DNA of 5,033 bases from an uncultured Bacteroidales bacterium (lineage in GTDB: Bacteria; Bacteroidota; Bacteroidia; Bacteroidales; Paludibacteraceae): NCBI GenBank assembly GCA_945787425.1, contig CALZHO010000086.1, positions 1 to 5,033 on the forward strand. Direction: 5' to 3'. The notes beneath the pieces were generated by a model, which made no database searches, was not told the origin of the DNA, and saw only the letters and a list, made by a program, of their open reading frames with translations. The position numbers and the translations under genes are program-made. This document shows, one piece after another, positions 1 through 4,769 of this stretch. The stretch's first letter is position 1; every line of letters begins with the position of its first letter.

Positions 1-335
1 TCCATTCCGCGGCATACAGCATCCACATACATCATGCTTCCCCCGACCATTACCACCGTCTCGTGTTGGGTGAACAAGTCCCGCAAGAGCGCGTGGCAAT
101 CGCGAGCATACTGACCTGCACTATATACTTCGTCCAAATCCTTACATCCCACGAAATAGTGAGGGATACCTGCTTGCTCCTGCGCACTTGGGGCTGCGGT
201 GCCGATAGGCAAATCGCGATAAATCTGTCGAGAGTCGGCACTGACAATAGGGCAACCATATTGCTTAGCTACTTCTATTGCGCGAGCCGTTTTTCCTACG
301 CCAGTAGCACCGATTATGACAATCAAACGAGGCAT
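1..335 (-). CDS. miaA: tRNA dimethylallyltransferase, N-terminal part (runs off the window edge)
   Basis: MiaA transfers a dimethylallyl group from DMAPP to N6 of A37 in tRNAs reading codons that start with U, giving i6A; it is a cytoplasmic P-loop enzyme. About 111 codons are visible, roughly the first third of a ~300-residue protein; the 3' end lies outside the window. The translation opens MPRLIVIIGATGVGKTARAI, with the P-loop GATGVGKT at residues 9-16. Next comes SADSRQIYRDLPIGTAAP (32-49), matching the family's DSxQxY..xxIGTAxP substrate-binding region, and then VGGSMMYVDAV (97-107), the counterpart of the family GGTGLY segment in the form I associate with Bacteroidales. The ATG directly follows the TAA of the upstream gene (TAAATG), with no ribosome binding site, so translation is probably coupled to that gene. 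Family assignment is very secure. Confidence 0.96.
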   Translation of the reverse strand, partial: MPRLIVIIGATGVGKTARAIEVAKQYGCPIVSADSRQIYRDLPIGTAAPSAQEQAGIPHYFVGCKDLDEVYSAGQYARDCHALLRDLFTQHETVVMVGGSMMYVDAVCRGM

Positions 336-884
336 TTAGAACATGGAACCGTCATCAAAACTCAAGTCCTGATAACCTTCAAAATCCAAGTCTCCGTCAT
401 CGTATTGGCTATCGCCATAGAATTCATCATCCATCTCCCAATCGTTGGCTTTGGTCTTGGATGGGTCTGACACATCGTCCTGCAACAATTGCGCAGGTGC
501 GTCGCCTTGTGACTCCACACAAACCACGCCATTGCACATACCAGGCAGGATATCTGTGACACGTCCGAAGAAATAGCGCTCGTTCATAGGATCAAACACG
601 TAGATCATGCGTTGTCCGACCTCCTCAAGCAGGTCACTCAGGCGTGTGGACTCCATCACCATATTGTCGTATTCAAAATTGCTACCCATCTCTACGAGGG
701 TTACTTCTTGCCCTTTTTCCCAACGATCGTTGCACATGTAGAACGAAGTCATTTGGTCATCAGGGTAATGGACGCTATCCAAGATGGCCTTGTGCAACTC
801 CCAGAATGTGGCATCGCTGTCGGCCTCATACACGCGACGAAAATCATCTACATCGTCGCAAGAGAATTTAATTCGAAATATCAT
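336..884 (-). CDS. pRiA4b ORF-3-like / IS1096 passenger TnpR-like family protein with acidic tail
   Basis: This 182-residue cytoplasmic protein of unknown function resembles the plasmid pRiA4b ORF-3 family (PF07929), also annotated as 'IS1096 element passenger TnpR-like'. The recognisable part is an N-terminal ubiquitin-like fold region (about 1-65): FRIKFSCDDVDDFRRVYEAD, then a segment reading FWELHKAIL, and FYMCNDRWEKGQEVTL. A second conserved stretch is LSDLLEEVGQRMIYVFDPMNERYFF (about 82-106). Residues from about 146 to the end are strongly acidic (many Asp/Glu, few Lys/Arg), low complexity and probably disordered. Despite the family name, no mobile element is visible around it. It is the first gene of a two-gene unit with miaA and has its own promoter at 925-956, leaving a leader of about 37 bases. 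Being first with zero spacing to miaA suggests a conserved housekeeping pairing rather than a transposon passenger. The family call is fairly sure; the function is unknown. Confidence 0.85.
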   Translation of the reverse strand: MIFRIKFSCDDVDDFRRVYEADSDATFWELHKAILDSVHYPDDQMTSFYMCNDRWEKGQEVTLVEMGSNFEYDNMVMESTRLSDLLEEVGQRMIYVFDPMNERYFFGRVTDILPGMCNGVVCVESQGDAPAQLLQDDVSDPSKTKANDWEMDDEFYGDSQYDDGDLDFEGYQDLSFDDGSMF

Positions 885-924
885 AAATGTACTGGTTAAA
901 TCTAATATTACACATTTTAGCGTG

Positions 925-956
925 CAAATTTACTACAAAAATTGCACATACGCAAA
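925..956 (-). promoter_or_regulatory. Bacteroidota-type promoter for the pRiA4b-like gene and miaA
   Basis: Read on the minus strand, the -33 element TTTG lies at 956-953, followed by a 20-base spacer and the -7 element TAAATTTG at 932-925. This matches the Bacteroidota consensus TTTG-N(17-23)-TAnnTTTG. The start site should fall near 921, about 37 bases before the ATG at 884. The -33 element forms the left arm of a dyad TTGC-N6-GCAA (942-955) that recurs at the same position in the trhP and efp promoters. Confidence 0.8.
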
Positions 957-960
957 CAAA

Positions 961-1000
961 AAGGAAAAAAAATGGTCTTTGCTGCTGTTTTTCTTTTAAT
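961..1000 (-). terminator. Possible weak terminator after recO
   Basis: On the minus strand, just after the recO stop, an A-rich run (AAAAGAAAAA, about 999-990) can pair with a T-rich run (TTTTTCCTTTT, about 971-961) across a loop of roughly 18 bases, ending in a T tract. The stem is almost all A-T with one bulge, so it would be weak. Its position, between the recO stop and the next promoter, is the main support. Confidence 0.25.
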
Positions 1001-1012
1001 TCAGCCCATAGA

Positions 1013-1594
1013 TTAGTCAAACACCTCCATCAATACCTCGAGTGACTTGGGTTGTCGAAAATCCTCAATATGCTCGGTGTAATAGGCGCAGAGCTCGCGC
1101 AGACGTTGCTGGCGTTCTTTGCGGGAGGTGGGCGGTTGGTACCAATCTGGATGTTCCATGTCGTCAATGCCAATACCTAAATGATTAGCATATTCGATGA
1201 GAAAAAGCAAATGTAGATTACTAATATCTGTGTCTGCCTCTAAGTGTGTTATTACCTCGCAAAGCCAGTCAAATAGCGGCCGATCGCTCATGGGATGACG
1301 TAAGGTACTACTTAGCACTTCGGCAACGAACATAGCTACGCATTGGCGTTGAACGTCCGTTGATAATTGAGAGGTGACAAAGGACAATTGACAGTTGGAG
1401 AGAGTACCCAATTGATTAGGGGCATTGTTGCGGCGAGAGCCAGTATATTCCACGATGGACAAGGGGCGCAGGATACCCTTGTACTTATTGCCATATACCG
1501 CATACTGCACCCGTCCTTGTTCGGCTGTGTAGAGGTGCACAATACTTCCTGTGTCGGAAAATTTGGTGAGGGATAAAACAATACCAGAGGGCAT
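1013..1594 (-). CDS. recO: DNA repair protein RecO, short form
   Basis: RecO works with RecF and RecR in recombinational repair. It binds and anneals SSB-coated single-stranded DNA and helps load RecA. The N-terminal OB-fold region is visible as GIVLSLTKFSDTGSIVHLYT (4-23), followed by EQGRVQYAVYG (25-35) and LRPLSIVEY (42-50). A helical core follows, with VAMFVAEVLSSTLRH (86-100), LFDWLCEVITHLE (107-119) and LHLLFLIEYANHLGI (127-141). The C-terminus (YYTEHIEDFRQPKSLEVLMEVF, from 171) corresponds to the usual family end. At 193 residues it is some 45 residues shorter than the usual ~240. The loss lies between about 145 and 165, where many RecO proteins have a cysteine zinc finger or an extended insert; no CxxC is present here. 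The ATG at 1594 is the only plausible in-frame start: the preceding gene's TAG lies four codons upstream in the same frame. It is the third gene of the trhP-like operon. Confidence 0.9.
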   Translation of the reverse strand: MPSGIVLSLTKFSDTGSIVHLYTAEQGRVQYAVYGNKYKGILRPLSIVEYTGSRRNNAPNQLGTLSNCQLSFVTSQLSTDVQRQCVAMFVAEVLSSTLRHPMSDRPLFDWLCEVITHLEADTDISNLHLLFLIEYANHLGIGIDDMEHPDWYQPPTSRKERQQRLRELCAYYTEHIEDFRQPKSLEVLMEVFD

Positions 1595-1606
1595 AAAATC
1601 ATCAGG

Positions 1607-2338
1607 CTACTGTATGTCCATTCGTCCGTCCACTATGGCTTGGACGGTCTTTACTTGCTGCACATACTGTATGTATAGATCACGAATTTTTTCTTCCGAA
1701 CGCCATACGTCTATGTGTTGTGCAAGGGGTGTCATACCATCATTGCCTTGGCTCAGGTAGTCGCTGGTAGCCACAGTATAGCAGGCCGTTGGAGCAATCG
1801 GTTTACCACCAATGCTCGCAGAAATCAATTGGCCATTGCGCGCTTTCATGCGCAAGCCTGCTACGCCTTCGCCACCCAATTCCACAAAAATATGGCATAG
1901 CTTGAGAATATCTTCGCCAGTCATGGTGAGCACTACCAACTCGTTGTCGAAAGGCATGAGTTCGAAAATATGCCTCCGCGTAATATCTCCTGCTGCCCAG
2001 TCGGTGCGCATTCCGCCGATATTGACCACCGCGATATCCACGTGGTTAGGGGAGAGCTGGCGTGCCATAGATAGGAGTGCATCGCTTGCCCAATTGAGTA
2101 TATTACATTCTGGTTTTCTGACCGTTAGAGCATCTGGAGCATAACCAATAGGAGCATTGAGTGCTGCCTCCAGTTCTGCCTGCAAGGGAGCAATATGTTG
2201 CAGGTATGCAGAGTCCTGAATCATGTCGAGTGTGCTATCAATCATGATTACTTCACTGGTCGCTTCTATCACACGAAGTGGGCGGTGACATGCCATCAAG
2301 CCTACGGCGAGTAGCAATAATAAAACGATCTTTTTCAT
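1607..2338 (-). CDS. Lipoprotein consisting of a 5'-nucleotidase C-terminal domain
   Basis: This 243-residue predicted lipoprotein has a signal peptide MKKIVLLLLLAVGLMAC with lipobox LMAC, so Cys17 would be lipidated and the protein held at the outer or periplasmic face. The remainder resembles the 5'-nucleotidase C-terminal, substrate-binding domain (PF02872) of UshA-like enzymes. Supporting segments are NIGGMRTDWAAGDITRRHIF (106-125), containing the N-x-G-G-x-R motif, ELMPFDNELVVLTMTGEDI (126-144), and YTVATSDYLSQGNDGM (187-202). The N-terminal metallophosphoesterase domain carrying the metal ligands is absent, so this polypeptide alone should not be catalytic. In many Bacteroidota the two halves are separate neighbouring genes, but here the neighbours are trhP-like and recO. 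It starts 14 bases after the trhP-like stop, with an A-rich AAAAAGAT before the ATG. The fold is confident; the role is uncertain. Confidence 0.88.
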   Translation of the reverse strand: MKKIVLLLLLAVGLMACHRPLRVIEATSEVIMIDSTLDMIQDSAYLQHIAPLQAELEAALNAPIGYAPDALTVRKPECNILNWASDALLSMARQLSPNHVDIAVVNIGGMRTDWAAGDITRRHIFELMPFDNELVVLTMTGEDILKLCHIFVELGGEGVAGLRMKARNGQLISASIGGKPIAPTACYTVATSDYLSQGNDGMTPLAQHIDVWRSEEKIRDLYIQYVQQVKTVQAIVDGRMDIQ

Positions 2339-2352
2339 ATCTTTTTGGATGG

Positions 2353-3627
2353 TTATTCCTCTACTTTGAGTAAGAATATTCGGTCTCCTCGACGAACTAT
2401 TTTATCTGTCTTTATGGCAAAGTATTCGCCTTTATGAATCTCGTTGCGAACCTTGCCTTTGGCATCATGTATATCGTGCGCCACCAGTTCGTAGGCGCCA
2501 GTGGTCTCGCCTGTGATGAGCAATTCATCACCTTCGCGAATCGCTTGAGTCGCTTCCAAGTAAAACTCTGCCACGGAGATATTTTTGAAGAAATTGGTGC
2601 ACTTACCTGCAAAGACCTTTTTGCGTGTAGCGCGCGAACCATAGCTATGTGTCCATTCGCCAAGGCGTTGTCCTTGATAGTAGCCGTCCCAAAAGCCGCG
2701 ATTGAAAACACGCGCAAGGCGAGTGTTCCAATCGGCAATCTTTGCCTCTATCGCCTCATCGCCCAATGCCCACTGCCCATGGCCAGCCACCCATAGTTCT
2801 ACCGCTTCGCGATAACACTCCACTACAGTCTTCACATACTCTGCCCCGCGCGCACGACCTTCTATCTTCAGAACGCGCACTCCTGCATCCAGCATTTTAT
2901 TGAGGAAATGTATGGTTTTCAAGTCTTTGGGCGACATGATATACTGGTTATCCACCTCCAATTCAAGGTCGCTATCTTTGTCTTTTACCACATAACCACG
3001 GCGGCAGAGTTGCATACAAGCGCCACGGTTTGCGCTGGCTGCATAATTATTCAAACTAAGGTAACACTTGCCACTTACTGCCATACACAGCGCACCATGG
3101 CAGAACATCTCAATGCGAATCAACTCGCCTTTTGGACCGCGAATATCTTGCTCTACAATATCACGATAAATGCTTGCCACTTGGTCCATATTCAGTTCGC
3201 GGGCCAGCACAACCACATCGGCAAACTGTGCATAGAACTTCAGGGCTTCTGTGTTGGAGATATTCAGTTGCGTAGATAAGTGCACCTCTACGCCCACCTC
3301 ATTGGCATACTGAAGCACGGCAATGTCGGATGCGATAATCGCAGACAGTCCTGCCTGTTTGGCGTGATCGACAATCTCTCGCATCAAAACTAAGTCTTCT
3401 GGGTACATGACGGTGTTAAGCGTTAGATAAGTCTTCACCCCAGCAGCTTGGCAACGCTCCACAATGGTATGTAAGTCTTGTGTGGTGAAATTAGCAGAAG
3501 AGCGCGCACGCATATTCAGGTGCTCAATACCAAAATATACGCTGGTGGCACCCGCTTCGATAGCGGCAGATAGACTCTCCCAGCACCCAACGGGTGCCAT
3601 AATTTCAATAGCATCATTTTTTTTCAT
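2353..3627 (-). CDS. trhP: U32 family protein, TrhP-like tRNA wobble uridine hydroxylation protein
   Basis: This 424-residue member of 'peptidase family U32' looks most like TrhP/YegQ, which is needed for prephenate-dependent hydroxylation of wobble U34 to ho5U in tRNA; protease activity is not expected. The N-terminal barrel starts with IEIMAPVGCWESLSAAIEAG (7-26), equivalent to the family ELLSPAG start. The U32 signature is complete at 173-191 (EMFCHGALCMAVSGKCYLS). Cysteines at 176, 181, 188, 204 and 208 are candidates for the iron-sulfur cluster ligands known in U32 relatives such as UbiU/UbiV. KIEGRARGAEYV (254-265) is the second conserved block, followed by NRGFWDGYYQGQ (309-320) and a C-terminal beta domain containing GDELLITGETTGAYEL. 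E. coli YegQ is about 450 residues, so this looks full length. It heads the operon with the nucleotidase-domain lipoprotein and recO. The family is certain; the choice of TrhP over RlhA or another U32 subgroup is an inference from length and motifs. Confidence 0.88.
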   Translation of the reverse strand: MKKNDAIEIMAPVGCWESLSAAIEAGATSVYFGIEHLNMRARSSANFTTQDLHTIVERCQAAGVKTYLTLNTVMYPEDLVLMREIVDHAKQAGLSAIIASDIAVLQYANEVGVEVHLSTQLNISNTEALKFYAQFADVVVLARELNMDQVASIYRDIVEQDIRGPKGELIRIEMFCHGALCMAVSGKCYLSLNNYAASANRGACMQLCRRGYVVKDKDSDLELEVDNQYIMSPKDLKTIHFLNKMLDAGVRVLKIEGRARGAEYVKTVVECYREAVELWVAGHGQWALGDEAIEAKIADWNTRLARVFNRGFWDGYYQGQRLGEWTHSYGSRATRKKVFAGKCTNFFKNISVAEFYLEATQAIREGDELLITGETTGAYELVAHDIHDAKGKVRNEIHKGEYFAIKTDKIVRRGDRIFLLKVEE

Positions 3628-3631
3628 GCCG

Positions 3632-3663
3632 CAAAATTACTGCTTTTTTTGCATTTATGCAAC
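3632..3663 (-). promoter_or_regulatory. Promoter of the trhP-like operon, immediately abutting the start codon
   Basis: On the minus strand, GTTG (3663-3660) serves as the -33 element, with a 20-base spacer and the -7 element TAATTTTG at 3639-3632. Only four bases (CGGC) separate the -7 box from the ATG at 3627, so the mRNA would be leaderless or nearly so. The region from -33 into the spacer is a near-perfect palindrome, TTGCAT-AA-ATGCAA, at 3662-3649, and shares TTGC-N6-GCAA with the other two promoters of the window. Confidence 0.75.
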
Positions 3664-3708
3664 ACATCTGCTTTATTTTATTCCATTTTTTAGATGACTA
3701 CTTATCAG

Positions 3709-3807
3709 TTCCGATACATAACCGATACATAACCGATACATAACCGATACATAACCGATACATATGAATACTTCACGAATATCCTACGAATATCCTATGA
3801 ATACCCC
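3709..3807. repeat. 11-bp tandem repeat array, two sub-families in one register
   Basis: Nine consecutive 11-mers share one register. Units at 3709, 3720, 3731, 3742 and 3753 read AACCGATACAT (the first has TT in place of AA). Units at 3764, 3775, 3786 and 3797 read ATGAATACTTC, ACGAATATCCT (twice, identical) and ATGAATACCCC. The first block is almost perfect and the second is diverged but keeps the spacing. Eleven base pairs is close to one helical turn, so each unit presents the same DNA face. The array lies between two divergent promoters. Confidence 0.92.
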
Positions 3808-3813
3808 AAGCAT

Positions 3814-3846
3814 AGGAGAACCGAAGGAGAAAAGGAGGAGATACAT
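3814..3846. repeat. Purine-rich 11-bp repeat, three units
   Basis: AGGAGAACCGA (3814), AGGAGAAAAGG (3825) and AGGAGATACAT (3836) begin exactly 11 bases apart. They share AGGAGA but differ afterwards. The block continues the 11-bp spacing of the array to its left with a different sequence, shifted in phase by six bases. It could be decayed array sequence or a separate short amplification. Confidence 0.6.
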
Positions 3847-3879
3847 ACCCATACACCCCATAATCCGTAAAACTTTTCA

Positions 3880-3997
3880 AACTCTTACAACTTTTTCAAC
3901 GCAAAATTTGCACATCCGCAAATTTTTCTGTACCTTTGCACCCGATTTCGATTTTGGCGCATTATGCCACCTTTTGAACTCTTAAAACTTTTAAAAC
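3880..3997. repeat. Imperfect 21-base direct repeat flanking the efp promoter
   Basis: The A/T-rich stretch at 3880-3900 (starting AACTCTTACAAC) recurs at 3977-3997 (starting AACTCTTAAAAC) with 18 of 21 positions identical. The copies lie on either side of the efp promoter, one upstream and one in the leader. Low base complexity makes chance similarity possible, but the match is longer than expected for simple A/T richness. Confidence 0.55.
3907..3938 (+). promoter_or_regulatory. Promoter of efp
   Basis: TTTG (-33) at 3907-3910, a 20-base spacer and TACCTTTG (-7) at 3931-3938 match the Bacteroidota promoter consensus exactly. The start site should be near 3942, giving a leader of about 76 bases. 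The dyad TTTGC-N6-GCAAA (3907-3922) overlaps the -33 element, as in the other two promoters of the window. Confidence 0.88.
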
Positions 3998-4005
3998 TTT
4001 TTTAA
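3964..4005 (+). other. Possible 13-codon upstream ORF in the efp leader
   Basis: An ATG at 3964 opens a frame encoding MPPFELLKLLKLF and stops with TAA at 4003-4005, 12 bases before the efp ATG. It lies wholly within the predicted efp transcript leader. There is no Shine-Dalgarno sequence, but that is usual in this phylum. Much of the coding stretch is the A/T-rich repeat TTAAAACTT, so it may be accidental. The Pro-Pro pair directly after Met is interesting upstream of the gene for the factor that relieves proline stalling. Confidence 0.25.
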
Positions 4006-4017
4006 CTCAAAATAATT

Positions 4018-4581
4018 ATGATTAACTCTCAAGACGTAAAGAACGGCGTATGTATCCGCATGGACGGCCGTTTGTATTTTGTAATTGACTTCCTGCACGT
4101 TAAGCCAGGAAAAGGTAACACCATTATGCGTGTGAAATTCAAAGATGTAGTGGATGGTCGCGTATTGGAGCGTCGCTTCAATATCGGTGAGAAACTCGAG
4201 GATGTTCGCGTGGAGCGCCGTCCCTACCAATACCTCTACAAAGAAGGTGCGGACTATATCTTCATGAACCAAGAGACTTTCGAGCAAGTGCCTATCGCTC
4301 ACGACCTTATCACAGGTGTAGATTTCCTCAAAGAGGGCTTTATTTGCGACGTGGTATCTGACGCTTCTACTGACACTATCCTCTTTGCTGAGTTGCCAAC
4401 CAAGGTAGAGTTGATGATTTCTTACACCGAGCCAGGTCTCAAAGGCGATACCGCTACCAACACCCTCAAACCTGCTACTCTCGAGACAGGTGCTGAGATC
4501 CGCGTACCTCTCTTCTGCAACGAAGGTGAGATTATCCGCGTAGATACCCGCGACGGTAGCTACTGCGAGCGCGTTCGCTAA
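4018..4581 (+). CDS. efp: Translation elongation factor P
   Basis: EF-P binds the ribosome between the P and E sites and rescues stalling at consecutive prolines. At 187 residues the protein is the standard length for the family, with all three beta-barrel domains. The N-terminal KOW-like domain (about 1-63) carries the exposed loop VKPGKGNTIMRVKFKD, in which Lys32 sits at the position of E. coli Lys34, the residue that is beta-lysylated there. The OB domains follow at about 66-127 and 129-186. The family C-terminal signature is present as KPATLETGAEIRVPLF followed by CNEG, with Cys where the pattern expects an aliphatic residue, and the protein ends VDTRDGSYCERV. Whether this Lys32 is modified, and by what, cannot be told from the window. 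The gene is transcribed alone from the promoter at 3907-3938, with a probable terminator at 4657-4709. Its base composition looks more codon-optimised than the flanking genes, as expected for a highly expressed factor. Confidence 0.97.
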   Translation: MINSQDVKNGVCIRMDGRLYFVIDFLHVKPGKGNTIMRVKFKDVVDGRVLERRFNIGEKLEDVRVERRPYQYLYKEGADYIFMNQETFEQVPIAHDLITGVDFLKEGFICDVVSDASTDTILFAELPTKVELMISYTEPGLKGDTATNTLKPATLETGAEIRVPLFCNEGEIIRVDTRDGSYCERVR

Positions 4582-4608
4582 TCGTATTAGTTTTGGTCTA
4601 ATGTGGAC

Positions 4609-4653
4609 AACAATACTACACCACACTACACCATCCTAAACAATACTACACCA
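4609..4653. repeat. Short direct repeat cluster after efp
   Basis: A 15-base sequence, AACAATACTACACCA, occurs at 4609-4623 and again exactly at 4639-4653. Its core ACTACACCA also occurs between them at 4625-4633. The three cores begin at 4615, 4625 and 4645, spaced by 10 and 20 bases. The cluster lies between the efp stop codon and the terminator hairpin; no function is recognised. Confidence 0.8.
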
Positions 4654-4656
4654 TGC

Positions 4657-4709
4657 AAAAAGTTTCAAAGGTTTCAATCATTCACTACTGAAGCCCTTGA
4701 AACTTTTTT
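4657..4709 (+). terminator. Probable rho-independent terminator after efp
   Basis: The left arm AAAAAGTTTCAA-A-GG (4657-4671) pairs with CC-TTGAAACTTTTTT (4695-4709), with one unpaired A at 4669. The loop is about 23 bases. The right arm runs directly into six T residues (4704-4709). The stem is A/T-rich and the loop is long, so efficiency is uncertain. The next gene starts 61 bases further on. Confidence 0.6.
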
Positions 4710-4769
4710 CGCCTCTAACCAATAACCAATAACCCCCACGGGGCGTCCCATATCCGTTATCCGCAAACA

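Larger units (their letters stand above)
3628..4017. other. Divergent intergenic region between trhP-like and efp
   Basis: These 390 bases contain no convincing gene. In order they hold: the trhP promoter (3632-3663); about 45 A/T-rich bases with no recognisable signal (3664-3708); an 11-bp-periodic repeat field (3709-3851); A/T-rich sequence with an imperfect 21-base direct repeat (3880-3900 and 3977-3997); the efp promoter (3907-3938); and the efp leader with a 13-codon upstream ORF. An open 73-codon frame from 3764 crosses both the repeats and the promoter and is not believed to be a gene. Confidence 0.8.

Noticed and set aside
63..470. 135-codon plus-strand frame across miaA and the pRiA4b-like gene
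   Set aside because: It overlaps two real minus-strand genes, crosses their junction and has no recognisable motif.
336..884. Mobile-element origin suggested by the IS1096/pRiA4b family name
   Set aside because: No transposase, terminal repeats or target duplications are present, and the gene is embedded in a housekeeping unit with miaA.
2198..2211. TTGC-N6-GCAG near-match to the promoter dyad
   Set aside because: One arm base is wrong, it lies inside the lipoprotein coding sequence, and no -7 box is present at the required distance.
3709..3807. CRISPR-like array
   Set aside because: The repeats are 11 bp with no spacers, so this is a tandem repeat and not a CRISPR array.
3764..3985. 73-codon plus-strand frame starting in the repeat field
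   Set aside because: It runs through the 11-bp repeats, the efp promoter and the leader; its sequence is a by-product of the repeats.
4588..4595. TAGTTTTG resembling a -7 box just after the efp stop
   Set aside because: No TTG lies 17-23 bases upstream, the TTGC-N6-GCAA dyad is absent, and a transcript from here would meet the terminator at 4657-4709.
3991..4626. 211-codon open frame antisense to efp
   Set aside because: It mirrors the codon pattern of efp on the opposite strand. efp is unmistakable, and the antisense translation shows no recognisable domain.
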